64,000 nt of DNA from JBBDMC01 sp963826055. Lineage in GTDB: Bacteria > Pseudomonadota > Alphaproteobacteria > Rhizobiales > Kaistiaceae. The notes under the pieces are model-generated. The model was not told where the DNA came from. It did no database searches and saw only the letters and a list, made by a program, of their open reading frames with translations. The position numbers and the translations under genes are program-made. The stretch covers positions 333,564 to 397,563 of the forward strand of contig CAWGVO010000017.1 in the NCBI GenBank assembly GCA_963826055.1. Reading direction: 5' to 3'. The stretch's first letter is position 1, and the number at the start of each line of letters is the position of its first letter. This document shows positions 33,779-42,546 of this stretch, piece after piece.

Positions 33779-33935
33779 GCCGCGGCACCGGCGAAATTGC
33801 CTGCCAGATCGCGGTCCACCCGCCGAATGTCCGAAGACCGGCTCGTGCGTGAGACGACGCCGCTGCAGGAGCGGCAGTTTCTAAGCTACCCCGGTTTTGC
33901 CGAAAGCGTCGCCCGGGGTTCGTGCAGCTAAATCC

Positions 33936-34012
<77 letters not shown>

Positions 34013-34066
34013 ACCGCGCCGGACTATAGGTGCCGACCGGCCGTCGTGCAACGCGGCAGGGGGGCG

Positions 34067-34468
34067 CTACCGGCTCTTCTTGCACGGGCCGCTCTGCAGC
34101 CGTGCGCCGGGGTGGTCGATCGGCCAGCCCTTGGCGTGCGCCTCCTCGTGGGCGAGCACCTCGCGCTTGCATTCCGGCGTCACATCGGTCGGGTAGTAGA
34201 TCGTCGGCGTGTCGCTCGTCTCCCACGGATAGACGAAACCCAGTGGGTCGGCGCAATAGTCGAGGCCGGCGGCGCGACGCGGCAGCCCGGCAAACTTGCG
34301 GTAGAGCTGCTGGAGGTCGGCGAGCGGCAAGCCCTTGTACTTGACCTGCGGTAGCGGCTTGTTGGCGTAGGACGCGGGCGGGAGTGCCCGGATCCGACAA
34401 TCGATCTCCGCGTGGGCGGCAGACATAGTTAAGAGGGCGGCAGCTGCCGCCAATACCAATCGCCACAT
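34067..34468 (-). CDS. Small secreted protein with a HEEAH motif
   Basis: A 133-residue protein with a signal peptide (LVLAAAAALLTMSAAHA-E). The mature part has four cysteines (in EIDCR, LDYCAD, TPECKR and SGPCKK) and the sequence AHEEAHAKGW, an HExxH pattern like that of zinc peptidases. Only that motif hints at enzymatic function; there is no recognised third ligand. A proline/tyrosine-rich middle carries YYPTD. I do not recognise the family. The gene is alone, on the opposite strand to its right neighbour. Confidence 0.75.
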   Translation of the reverse strand: MWRLVLAAAAALLTMSAAHAEIDCRIRALPPASYANKPLPQVKYKGLPLADLQQLYRKFAGLPRRAAGLDYCADPLGFVYPWETSDTPTIYYPTDVTPECKREVLAHEEAHAKGWPIDHPGARLQSGPCKKSR

Positions 34469-34826
34469 GACCCCATTCCTGCGATTTGAGCTTCAATTAG
34501 CTAAAAAGCAACGTATCGGGATGGGGGCGGTAACGCATCATCAAGTACGGAATAGGGTAAAGCCGCTGGCAGGGTTACCGCAGTGTTGATGGCTCGTTTG
34601 ATCTAAGCCGATGGGCAGAAAACCGGCGCGATACTTGAGATTCGTGGCTCCAGAGCTTTTGCCGCCGCCGCCACGAATTCGGTGCCCCGCGGTTGTTTTG
34701 TCACACATCTCTAAAATTGGAATCGAAAACGACCGCCGGACTTAGCCACATGTACGGGTGCCACGAGGTACTGATCGCCCGTCCGATAACGGGCGCTATC
34801 GAAATCCTCGGAAGGGACACGACACA
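34469..34826. promoter_or_regulatory. Divergent non-coding region with a leader hairpin
   Basis: About 360 bases between two divergent small secreted-protein genes. A hairpin at 34776-34795 has arms CGCCCGT and ACGGGCG around CCGATA, and sits 31 bases before the GTG start at 34827; it may be an mRNA leader structure. Region 34500-34760 is AT-rich in parts and holds no gene that I can support. Confidence 0.5.
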
Positions 34827-35237
34827 GTGGACAAGACTGCACGAATCGTAGCCGCCGCACTCTTCGCCGCGGGCCTGGCACAATCAACACCAGCCCTGTC
34901 GCTCGAAACGACCGCAGAGGCCTTCATGCGCGGACTGTCGTCTGACTTTGCCGTGGGCAATCTGGCGGATGTTCAGGCCAAGCTCGACGAACTGAAGAAG
35001 AGCGGCTTCGAGGGCGTTCTCGTTGACAAGCGGAGGGTGCCGCTCGCCAACCTGATCGAGATTCTGAGCAAGGTGCGCGCCGGCAGCGTCGATGCCAACC
35101 GGATCGCTGCTCAGTTGAACGCCATCATCGCCCGGGCCGACCAGGTCCGCTTCATCGTCGGCGACATCAAGGTCGGATCGGCCGATCTCGGTGGAGGAAG
35201 CAAAGGGCCGATGTTCCCGGCCGGCTCCGCCGGTTAG
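34827..35237 (+). CDS. Small secreted protein of unknown function
   Basis: A 136-residue protein with a signal peptide (IVAAALFAAGLAQSTPALS) and a mature helical part with QAKLDELKKSGFEGVLVDKRRVPLANLIEILSKVR. It has no cysteines and no motif I know. The GTG start at 34827 has GGAAGGGA upstream at ten bases; the longer upstream frame starting at 34758 lies in the leader. Neighbours do not help. Confidence 0.65.
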   Translation: MDKTARIVAAALFAAGLAQSTPALSLETTAEAFMRGLSSDFAVGNLADVQAKLDELKKSGFEGVLVDKRRVPLANLIEILSKVRAGSVDANRIAAQLNAIIARADQVRFIVGDIKVGSADLGGGSKGPMFPAGSAG

Positions 35238-35267
35238 TCCAAGCAGACTCGCCCGTTTCTGCGGCTG

Positions 35268-35299
35268 GAAGCCGGGGACGCGCAAGCGTCGCCGGCTTC
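35268..35299. terminator. Long hairpin between convergent genes
   Basis: Fourteen-base arms GAAGCCGGGGACGC and GCGTCGCCGGCTTC with one mismatch around a GCAA tetraloop, between the secreted protein gene (ends 35237, +) and the sugar transferase (ends 35357, -). Likely a bidirectional terminator; no T tract is evident. Confidence 0.6.
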
Positions 35300-35356
35300 A
35301 GCTTGTCTGGCGTCGGGTGGGGGTGACCGGCCATCGCGGCGCTGGCGAGGCCGCGA

Positions 35357-36922
35357 TCAGTAAGCGTTTTCGGTGTGGATCAGGCTCAGCGGCGTCTGGG
35401 CGAGGATCCGCAGGTCCAGCAGCACCGACCAGTTCTCGATGTAGTAGAGGTCGTACTCCACACGACGCTGGAGCTTCTCCTCCGTGTCGGTCTCGCCGCG
35501 CCAGCCATTGATTTGCGCCCAGCCTGTGATGCCGGGCTTGACGCGGTGCCGGGCGAAATAGCCGTCGACGACGTCATGGTAGAGGCGCTTGTCCGCCTTG
35601 GCCTGCAGGGCGTGCGGGCGCGGGCCGACCAGCGAGAGTTGGCCGGCAACGACGTTGAACAACTGCGGCAGTTCGTCAATCGAGGTCTTGCGGATGAACC
35701 GTCCGACCCTGGTCACGCGCGGATCGTCGCGGGTTACCAGCCGCCGGGCTTCAGCGTCGGCAAGGTTGTGGTGCATCGAGCGGAACTTGAAAACGTCGAT
35801 CAGCTCGTTGTTGAAGCCGTAGCGCTTCTGGCGAAAGAGGATGGGGCCCGGGCTCTCCAGACGGATCGCGATAGCGGTCGCCAGCATGACCGGGGATAGC
35901 ATGATCAATGCCAGTATGGCGATGGCGAGGTCGAAGCCCCGCTTGATCAGATAATCCCAATCGCCGATCGGTTTGTCGAAGACGTCGAGAAACGGAACCG
36001 TGCCGATGAAGGAATAGGACCGCGGGCGCAGGCGCAGCTTGTTGGTGTGAGCGGACAGGCGGATGTCGACCGGCAGCACCCACAATTGCCGCAGCATCTG
36101 CAGCAGCCGGGTCTCCGCGGTAATCGGCAACGCCACGATCAGGAGGTCGATGCGGGCAATACGTCCGAACTCGACCAGCTCGGCGACGGTTCCGAGCTTG
36201 GGAGTGCCGGCGACCATGGATGGCGAGCGGTCGTCTCTCCGGTCGTCGAAGACGCCGCAGATGCGGATATCGTTGTCGGGCTGGCCGGCGAGCGCTTCAA
36301 TCAGTTCCTCGGCAGCGTCGCCGCCGCCAACGATGACGGCGCGGCGCTGAAGGCGGCCAGAGCGCGTCCAGCTGCGCACCACCGTCGACAACGACAGCCG
36401 CGAGGCGGTGAAGACGACGAGGCCGGCGACGAACCACGAGGCAAACCAGACGCGGGAGTAGGTATCGCCTATCTTGGCGAGGAAGCCGACGACGGCGAAC
36501 AGCGCAAAGACCATCGTCCACGCGAGGAAGATGCGTCCGAGGCGCAGGCTGCTCGCCCGGAAGGCCGACAGGCCGTAACCGTGGGCGACCTGAACGAAGA
36601 GCACGGCCGCGAATGAACCGCCGAGGAGGGGGGCCACGTAGTGCAGATCGATCCCTTCGCGCGGGGCGACGTAGAGGAGATACGCCGCTGCCCCGGTCAG
36701 CATGAGCAGGATGAACTCGGCGATGCGGGCAAAGCCGGTGAACAAGACCGGCGACACCGGCCGTCGCGAAAGCCGCTCGGCGACCGCCAGGGCGGCGGTG
36801 CTGAGGGCGGCCTGGCGGCGGGTGGGGGTGCTCCAGGTCGCCGCGTCAGCGACGGCCGCGGCGGAGACGGTAAATGGCTGGTTACGGTCGGTCATCATCA
36901 GGCGTTCGACAACGCTCCGCAT
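35357..36922 (-). CDS. Undecaprenyl-phosphate sugar phosphotransferase (WcaJ/ExoY-type)
   Basis: A 521-residue polyprenyl-phosphate hexose-1-phosphate transferase. The N-terminal half has four or five hydrophobic segments and a CoA-binding-like domain (VIVGGGDAAEELIEALAG). The catalytic C-terminal domain starts at KRGFDLAIAILALI and has SPGPILFRQKRYG, FKFRSM, RKTSIDELPQL, LVGPRPHA and KPGITGWAQINGWRGET. It begins exopolysaccharide repeat assembly by loading glucose-type sugar-1-phosphate on the lipid carrier. ATG 36922 has a GGAGG site five bases upstream. It is the most downstream of three minus-strand EPS genes. Confidence 0.92.
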   Translation of the reverse strand: MRSVVERLMMTDRNQPFTVSAAAVADAATWSTPTRRQAALSTAALAVAERLSRRPVSPVLFTGFARIAEFILLMLTGAAAYLLYVAPREGIDLHYVAPLLGGSFAAVLFVQVAHGYGLSAFRASSLRLGRIFLAWTMVFALFAVVGFLAKIGDTYSRVWFASWFVAGLVVFTASRLSLSTVVRSWTRSGRLQRRAVIVGGGDAAEELIEALAGQPDNDIRICGVFDDRRDDRSPSMVAGTPKLGTVAELVEFGRIARIDLLIVALPITAETRLLQMLRQLWVLPVDIRLSAHTNKLRLRPRSYSFIGTVPFLDVFDKPIGDWDYLIKRGFDLAIAILALIMLSPVMLATAIAIRLESPGPILFRQKRYGFNNELIDVFKFRSMHHNLADAEARRLVTRDDPRVTRVGRFIRKTSIDELPQLFNVVAGQLSLVGPRPHALQAKADKRLYHDVVDGYFARHRVKPGITGWAQINGWRGETDTEEKLQRRVEYDLYYIENWSVLLDLRILAQTPLSLIHTENAY

Positions 36923-37024
36923 CTCGCCTCCGGCGTCGTCAAACGGCCGGTTGATGGCAGCTAATGAGCGCCTGCGATAGGTACTCGATCAGATTGTCTT
37001 CAGGTGAGAAACCTGGCGTTAGTC

Positions 37025-38212
37025 TTAACGCAGGGCGGCCGTGTATGCGCCCGCGATGCCGCCAACCATTGCATCGATGGTGAAGGTGTCTTCGGCGCGG
37101 GTGCGCAGGCGCGCAGCGGCTTCTTGTGCGGCAGCGGGATCGGCCACTGCTGCGCTCATGGCGACCGCAAGTGCCAGGGGGGCGCCTGGCGAGACGAGCG
37201 CGCTGGCGGCGTCGCCGAAGATCTCCGGAATGCCGCCGACCCGTGTGGCGATCAGGGGGACACCGGCGCCGATCGCCTCAAGTACGACATACGGCATCGA
37301 TTCGGCGCGTGAGGGGACCACGACGGTGCGGGCGAGGGCGAAGGCGTCGCGGGCGGGCATGGGATCACGAAATTCCACGCGGTTCGTCAGGCCCAGACTG
37401 GCGACCATCATCTCGTAACGCGGCCTGCCGTCGCCGGGGCCGACCATGACGGCGGTGGGCGCTTCGCCGGTGCGCTCGCGGATGCGGGCGAGGGCCTCGA
37501 TGAACACATCCGGCCCCTTCAGGTCGCGCAGCTCGCCGATGAAGAGGAAGTCGCGGGCATCTCCGGCCGGGGTGACAGGCACAAATTCCTCGCGGGAGAG
37601 GCCGTTCACCACCACCGACACGGGCTTCCTCGTTCTGCCGACCTTGGCAGCGTAGGTGTCGGCCTCGTAGCGGCTGACGAAAATGAATGCGTCGGTCATG
37701 CGGGCCAGGATGCGCTCGGCGGGAAAGTAGATGCGACCGGCGAGGGAACGCCTCTCGTAGTGGAGGGAGCCCCCGTGTGGCGTGTAGATGCGGGCTACGC
37801 GTGAACCAGACGCCCGCAACAGTGTACCGATCGCCCGCGCGTATGCGCCGCCCTTGGCGCCGTGACCATGCAGGACATCGGGATCGAGTGAACGGATTTC
37901 CTTCCTCAGCCGCCAGGCGGTGGTGACGTCCGACGGCGCCAGTTCGCGGCGCATCGGAACCCGCCGGAGGCCGAGGGCCAGCGCCGGTGTCATCGCAGCG
38001 ATGGCCCCTTCGGCGAATGGCGTGCCGGGCGAGGCGTCGCAAACGATGCCGACCGAATGGCCGGCGTTGGCCTGCGCTTCGGCGAGGTCGCGCACATGGC
38101 GGAACAGTCCGCCGACCGGCGCGCGAAAGCAGTGGATGATTTTCAATTGCGCCCCGGCGGGTGGTGTGCCGCCCGCGTCGGTGACCAGGGCGCGCGCATC
38201 ATCGAGCCGCAT
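37025..38212 (-). CDS. GT4-like family glycosyltransferase
   Basis: A 395-residue GT-B glycosyltransferase. The N-terminal acceptor domain has GGLFRHVRDLAEAQANAGH and DVLHGHGAKGGAYARA; the C-terminal donor domain has DFLFIGELRDLKGPDVFIEAL and the E-x7-E region in SRAESMPYVVLEAIGAGVPLIATRVGGIPEI. It transfers a sugar to a growing lipid-linked repeat. It sits in the minus-strand operon between the Wza-like and the sugar transferase genes. Confidence 0.92.
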   Translation of the reverse strand: MRLDDARALVTDAGGTPPAGAQLKIIHCFRAPVGGLFRHVRDLAEAQANAGHSVGIVCDASPGTPFAEGAIAAMTPALALGLRRVPMRRELAPSDVTTAWRLRKEIRSLDPDVLHGHGAKGGAYARAIGTLLRASGSRVARIYTPHGGSLHYERRSLAGRIYFPAERILARMTDAFIFVSRYEADTYAAKVGRTRKPVSVVVNGLSREEFVPVTPAGDARDFLFIGELRDLKGPDVFIEALARIRERTGEAPTAVMVGPGDGRPRYEMMVASLGLTNRVEFRDPMPARDAFALARTVVVPSRAESMPYVVLEAIGAGVPLIATRVGGIPEIFGDAASALVSPGAPLALAVAMSAAVADPAAAQEAAARLRTRAEDTFTIDAMVGGIAGAYTAALR

Positions 38213-38216
38213 GGTT

Positions 38217-38777
38217 CTAGAAGAGCCGCTCGCGCACGTAGAGGGTGTCGCCCGGCGCCACCGGGTCGCTCAGCATCAGGCGTGCGGTGCCGACGGCACC
38301 GTTGATGCTGCGGGTCGCCTGGACCGACGATTTGTCGGCGCGCGCGCTGAAGCCGCCGGCTACGGCGATCGCTTGCTGGACGGTCATGCCCGGCACGAAC
38401 GGATATTGCCCGGCGACGCCGACCTCGCCCATCACGAAGAACGGCCGGTAGCGGTCGACCTCAACCGAGACGTCGGGGCTGCGCAGGTAGCCATTTTTCA
38501 GGCGGGCGGCGATATCGGTTTCGATTTCCCCAGTAGTGCGTCCGCGCGCCCTGAGCGTGCCGATCAGCGGCATCGAAATGGTGCCGGCCTGGTCGACGAC
38601 ATAAGAATTGGAGAGTTCGTCCTGGCCGAAGACGATCACCCGCAGGCGATCGCCGCTGTCCAGCCGGTAGGGTGAAACCAGCTCGGAATGGATGGCGTTG
38701 GTGACCTGGGGGTCGGTTGCACAGCCGCTGAGGAGCATGAGGCCGATCGCGGAAAAGAGCAGTCCATGCAAACGCAT
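38217..38777 (-). CDS. Wza-like polysaccharide export lipoprotein
   Basis: A 186-residue lipoprotein with lipobox LLSGC near residue 19. The mature part is a Poly_export domain (YRLDSGDRLRVIVFGQDELS.., VDQAGTISMPLIG) and a SLBB domain (YFVMGEV-like GEVGVAGQYPFVPGMTVQQAIAVAGG). It is shorter than E. coli Wza and matches the short exporters of alphaproteobacteria. It should form an outer-membrane conduit working with the divergent Wzc-like protein. Confidence 0.9.
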   Translation of the reverse strand: MRLHGLLFSAIGLMLLSGCATDPQVTNAIHSELVSPYRLDSGDRLRVIVFGQDELSNSYVVDQAGTISMPLIGTLRARGRTTGEIETDIAARLKNGYLRSPDVSVEVDRYRPFFVMGEVGVAGQYPFVPGMTVQQAIAVAGGFSARADKSSVQATRSINGAVGTARLMLSDPVAPGDTLYVRERLF

Positions 38778-38964
38778 CGCGGGCCCGGACGGTAGAGGGT
38801 GCGTCGTGTCGGCGACACTATTCGGCCCGTATGGTTAACCGTTGGTAAAGACGCCGCGCTGCCTCTGGGAAGTATCTGTTTGCAGTAACGCCTCGTTAAG
38901 CACTGTTAACGAAAAGTATACCCCGAAGGGGCGGCTGTTAACTTTGTGATTACCATAACGGTTG
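38778..38964. promoter_or_regulatory. Divergent EPS promoter region with TTAAC motifs
   Basis: An AT-rich 187-base region between the wza-like and wzc-like genes. It has ATGGTTAA (38831-38838), the reverse complement of TTAACCAT, a CtrA half-site, and an inverted repeat TCGTTAA-GCACTG-TTAACGA (38893-38912). The spacing between TTAA and TTAAC in the latter is six, not the seven of the CtrA consensus, so binding by CtrA is uncertain. Confidence 0.45.
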
Positions 38965-41178
38965 ATGATTTCAGCCGAACAATCACTGAGTCTGGTTATG
39001 GACAACCGGTCAGCTGCCCTCACGGACGTCGAAATAGATGCCGGCGCTCTCTTATCGAGCCTGATAAGAAAGCTGCCCTATCTTATTGTCTTCTTGGGCA
39101 TTGTGGCGGTTGGAACGTATGTCGGGCTCGGCCAGATCGCGCCCGTCTACAAGTCCGAGGCAACGCTTCTCATTGAGACGGGGGAGTCGGACCTGACGCG
39201 CACGTCCGATTCGGGCGGCAGCCAGGTGAGCAATGCGCCGCTTGATGACCAGGCGATCGCCAGTCAGGTCCAGCTCATCAAGTCGCGCGATCTCGCCGAA
39301 ACCGTTGCCAAGCAGCTCAATCTCGCCAGCCGGGCCGAGTTTGATTCGACGCTGGCGCCACCGTCGGCCATAGATGAATTCCTTGCCCGGTACGGCCTTG
39401 CCGGCAAGTCGACCGCGTCCTCGGCCGACGAGCGGGTGCTCAGCGCCTTTTACGATCGGTTGTCGGTCTACACAGTCGACCGGTCGCGGGTGATCGGTGT
39501 CGACTTCTCGTCCGCCGATCCGAAGCTCGCTGCGGCGGCGGCCAACGCCATTGCCGAGGGCTACATTGCCCTCCAGCGCGATGCCAAGCGCAGCGCGACG
39601 TCGGATGCAGCGGCATTCCTGTCGAGCCAGATCGATGATCTGCGTGGCAAAGTGGTGGATGCCGAGGCCAAAGTTGAGGATTTCCGCTCCAGGAATGACC
39701 TCTTCACCGGCGGCGGACAGGACGCCGCGACGCTACCGGAACAGCAGCTTGCCGACCTCAACACCCAGCTTTCGACGGTTCGCACCGACCGCGCGGCCGC
39801 GGAAGCCAAGGCGGCGCAGATCAAGGCGGCCCTTGACGGGGGTGGCACGCCCAACGTCCCCGACGTGGTCAACTCGCCGCTGATCCAGCGGTTGGTCGAG
39901 CAGCAGGTGGCCCTGAAGTCGCAGATCGCGCAGCTTTCCGCGACGCTGGGGCCGCAGCACCCGCAAATGAAAGCCCTGACGGCCCAGCTAGGCGATCTCA
40001 ATCGCCAGATCACGGCCGAGGCGCGCAAGGTGCTCGATTCGGCGGAAGCTGAGACGAAGCTGGCAGCGGCCCGCGAGGCTGACATCAACCGAAACCTCGC
40101 CGATCTCAAGGCGACTGCCGCACGGGCAAATGATGCCGGAGTGCAATTGCGCGCGCTGGAGCGCGAGGCGGCCGCGCAGCGCGATCTGCTGGATTCGTAC
40201 CTGCGCCGCTATCGAGAGGCGCTGGCCCGCGAGCAGACCGACTATCTGCCGGCCGACGCCCGCATCATCTCGAAGGCGGCAGTGCCGATCGAGCCGGATT
40301 TCCCCAAGAAGGCCTCGATGACGGCGGCGGTCACGGTGATGGCGCTGATCCTGGCCGTTGTCTTCCTGCTTCTGCGTGAGCTGGCGAGCGGTCGGCCGAT
40401 GCGCCGGGTCGTCTTCGCCGGGCCTGTACCGATGATTCCCGATGCAATGCCGGTGGACGGACATCTGCGCTGGGCCGACGATCACAGCGTGCGTCACATG
40501 ATGCCTGGCGAACCGACGCTGGCACCGGCGTTGATCGATCGGGTCGAGCAGTCACTGGCGGCGATCGCAAGCGATATTGTTCATCGCGAGGTCAAACGCA
40601 TCCTGGTAACGCTGGCGGAGGGATGCGAGGACGCCGGGCGACCGCTGGCCGCCGTCGCGTTGGCCCGCTCGCTCGCTCGTACCGAGGCCCGCGTGGTGGT
40701 GGTCGACTTCCGCGGCGACGACGCCGACGCCATTTCCATGGGGGAGGGGGAGGGCTTGCCCGGCCTTAGCAACCTCGCCGACGGTGGAGCGTCTTTCGCC
40801 CAGGTGATCTTCCGCGACCGCAAGTCGCGGGTGCATTTCATCCCGGCCGGCCAGCGGCCGCTGACGCCTGAATTGCTCGCCGGCGAGCGCCTGGAAACCA
40901 TTCTTTCGGCGCTGACACTGACGTACGACTATGTCGTCCTCGATGCCCGCGACGATATGATCGCCGGGCTGGCGCCCGCGTGTGGGGTCGCGGTGGTGGT
41001 GAGCGAGTTCGGCGCGGCGGATCCGCGCACCAGAAGCGCCTTCGATCGCGTCAAGGCGGTCAGCGGGGCGGATATCCAGCTCCTGGTGGTCGACGCGGCA
41101 TCGGCCCGCGACGAAGAGGACCTCGGCGACGGTCTGACGCGGGCAAAGGAAAGGGCTCCAGCCGGCGAAGCCGCCTAA
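38965..41178 (+). CDS. Wzc/GumC-like chain-length and BY-kinase-like protein with degenerate kinase domain
   Basis: About 737 residues. The N-terminal Wzz-type part has a membrane segment (LPYLIVFLGIVAVGTYVGL), a periplasmic coiled-coil region (about residues 190-440), and a second membrane segment (MTAAVTVMALILAVVFLLL). The C-terminal domain resembles the BY-kinase fold with VVVVDFRGDD (Walker A' region) and YDYVVLDARDD (Walker B-like), but the P-loop position reads EGCEDAGRPLAA with no GKS/T lysine, and no C-terminal tyrosine cluster is present. Probably structural rather than a kinase. ATG 38965 is used; ATG 38998 is possible. Confidence 0.85.
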   Translation: MISAEQSLSLVMDNRSAALTDVEIDAGALLSSLIRKLPYLIVFLGIVAVGTYVGLGQIAPVYKSEATLLIETGESDLTRTSDSGGSQVSNAPLDDQAIASQVQLIKSRDLAETVAKQLNLASRAEFDSTLAPPSAIDEFLARYGLAGKSTASSADERVLSAFYDRLSVYTVDRSRVIGVDFSSADPKLAAAAANAIAEGYIALQRDAKRSATSDAAAFLSSQIDDLRGKVVDAEAKVEDFRSRNDLFTGGGQDAATLPEQQLADLNTQLSTVRTDRAAAEAKAAQIKAALDGGGTPNVPDVVNSPLIQRLVEQQVALKSQIAQLSATLGPQHPQMKALTAQLGDLNRQITAEARKVLDSAEAETKLAAAREADINRNLADLKATAARANDAGVQLRALEREAAAQRDLLDSYLRRYREALAREQTDYLPADARIISKAAVPIEPDFPKKASMTAAVTVMALILAVVFLLLRELASGRPMRRVVFAGPVPMIPDAMPVDGHLRWADDHSVRHMMPGEPTLAPALIDRVEQSLAAIASDIVHREVKRILVTLAEGCEDAGRPLAAVALARSLARTEARVVVVDFRGDDADAISMGEGEGLPGLSNLADGGASFAQVIFRDRKSRVHFIPAGQRPLTPELLAGERLETILSALTLTYDYVVLDARDDMIAGLAPACGVAVVVSEFGAADPRTRSAFDRVKAVSGADIQLLVVDAASARDEEDLGDGLTRAKERAPAGEAA

Positions 41179-41179
41179 A

Positions 41180-41393
41180 TCAGCCCGTTTCACGGGGTCC
41201 TACCATCCAGGTGATGACTACCCCGGCCGGTAAAACCCACAGTAATCCGGTAACCAGGAAGAAGAGAGTTCTGGGCTAGCATTGACCGGCCCGGCAGCAC
41301 CATGCCGGCGATCACGGCGATCAGCAGGGCGTAGACCGGCACGAAGACCACCAAGAGCGCGGTTCCGATGAGTTTTCGCGTGCGTTTGCCCAT
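41180..41393 (-). CDS. DUF2842 family membrane protein, frameshifted
   Basis: Small membrane protein of 70 residues or so. ATG 41393 begins MGKRTRKLIGTALLVVFVPVYALL, the DUF2842 hallmark; a one-base insertion near 41276 changes frame and the remainder reads FLVTGLLWVLPAGVVITWM to a stop at 41180-41182. The span of 214 bases is 71 codons plus one base, in line with a single insertion. Role unknown; widespread in alphaproteobacteria. It is divergent from ctaA, whose start is 73 bases away. Confidence 0.82.
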
Positions 41394-41466
41394 TGTGTCA
41401 CCTGCGTCGCCGGCGCTGTTGCCGGCCGGGGGGCCAGCCTGTATCGAATGGGCCGGGACCGTGAAC

Positions 41467-42537
41467 ATGGCAAGCCTTACCGGAACCGCTTCGACAACCA
41501 TCCGCGATCGTATCCACGACCGCGCGCTCATTCGTGCCTGGCTGGTGCTGGTAGCGGCGATGATCGTCGCCATGGTCGTGGTCGGCGGTGCGACCCGCCT
41601 CACCCATTCCGGCCTTTCGATCACCGAGTGGCAGCCGATCCACGGCGTCGTGCCGCCGCTGAACGACGCGCAGTGGCAAGAGGAGTTCGCCAAGTACCAG
41701 CAGATTCCCGAGTACAAACTGATCAACCCCGACATGACCCTCTCCCAGTTCAAGGGGATCTTCTGGTGGGAGTGGGCGCACCGGCTGCTTGGCCGGCTGA
41801 TCGGGGTGGTGGTGCTGGTGCCGCTGGTTGGGTTCTGGGTCGCCGGTCGGGTCGAATCGTCGCTGAAGCCGAAGCTGGTCGCCATCTTCCTTCTCGGCGG
41901 CCTGCAAGGCGCGGTCGGCTGGTGGATGGTGGCTAGCGGGCTCTCCGAGCGCACTGACGTCAGCCAATATCGTCTGGCGACCCACCTGACACTCGCCTGC
42001 TTTATCCTGGCCTATGTCGTCTGGGTCGCCCGCGGGTTGGGGCCGGCGCGCGACGAAACCGCCCCGGCCGGGGTGCGGCGTGTGGCGGCATTCGTGGTCG
42101 GGCTCGCCTTCGTCCAGATATTCCTTGGCGGACTGGTCGCGGGCCTCGACGCGGGGCTGACCTACAACACCTGGCCGTTGATGGACGGGAGCCTGGTGCC
42201 GTCAGGCCTTATGGCCAATTCGCCGGCCTGGATAAACGCTTTTGAAAACGTCACCACGGTACAGTTCGATCACCGGCTCGGCGCATACCTGCTGTTCGCG
42301 CTGACCCTCGGCCATGCGTTCCAGGCGCGGGGTACGAGCGTTGCGGGTTCGGCGTGGCTGCTGGCGGGACTGGTAACGGTGCAGGCGGGCTTGGGTATCG
42401 CGACGCTGGTCAGTGTCGTGCCGCTGCCGCTGGCGCTGCTTCATCAGTTCGGTGCCGTCGTTGTTCTCATTGCCGCGGTCGCGCATCTGCGGGCCGCAAG
42501 TCTGACGAAGTCGGTTGATGCCATGGCCATTGTGTGA
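41467..42537 (+). CDS. ctaA: Heme A synthase (COX15/CtaA)
   Basis: About 356 residues with eight hydrophobic segments. The two pairs of heme-ligand histidines are visible in WEWAHRLLGR and ATHLTLACF in the first half, and FDHRLGAYLL and LLHQFGAVV in the second. GGATRLTHSGLSITEWQPI is the family signature. It converts heme O to heme A for the aa3 oxidase, in the cytoplasmic membrane. ATG 41467 (MASLTGTA) is chosen; GTG 41461 is close. The gene is followed by a pentenoate-hydratase-like gene. Confidence 0.93.
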   Translation: MASLTGTASTTIRDRIHDRALIRAWLVLVAAMIVAMVVVGGATRLTHSGLSITEWQPIHGVVPPLNDAQWQEEFAKYQQIPEYKLINPDMTLSQFKGIFWWEWAHRLLGRLIGVVVLVPLVGFWVAGRVESSLKPKLVAIFLLGGLQGAVGWWMVASGLSERTDVSQYRLATHLTLACFILAYVVWVARGLGPARDETAPAGVRRVAAFVVGLAFVQIFLGGLVAGLDAGLTYNTWPLMDGSLVPSGLMANSPAWINAFENVTTVQFDHRLGAYLLFALTLGHAFQARGTSVAGSAWLLAGLVTVQAGLGIATLVSVVPLPLALLHQFGAVVVLIAAVAHLRAASLTKSVDAMAIV

Positions 42538-42546
42538 GGCTGATCG

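Noticed and set aside
41190..41954. 254-residue minus-strand frame across the ctaA start
   Set aside because: Only its final part matches DUF2842; the rest is the shadow of ctaA.
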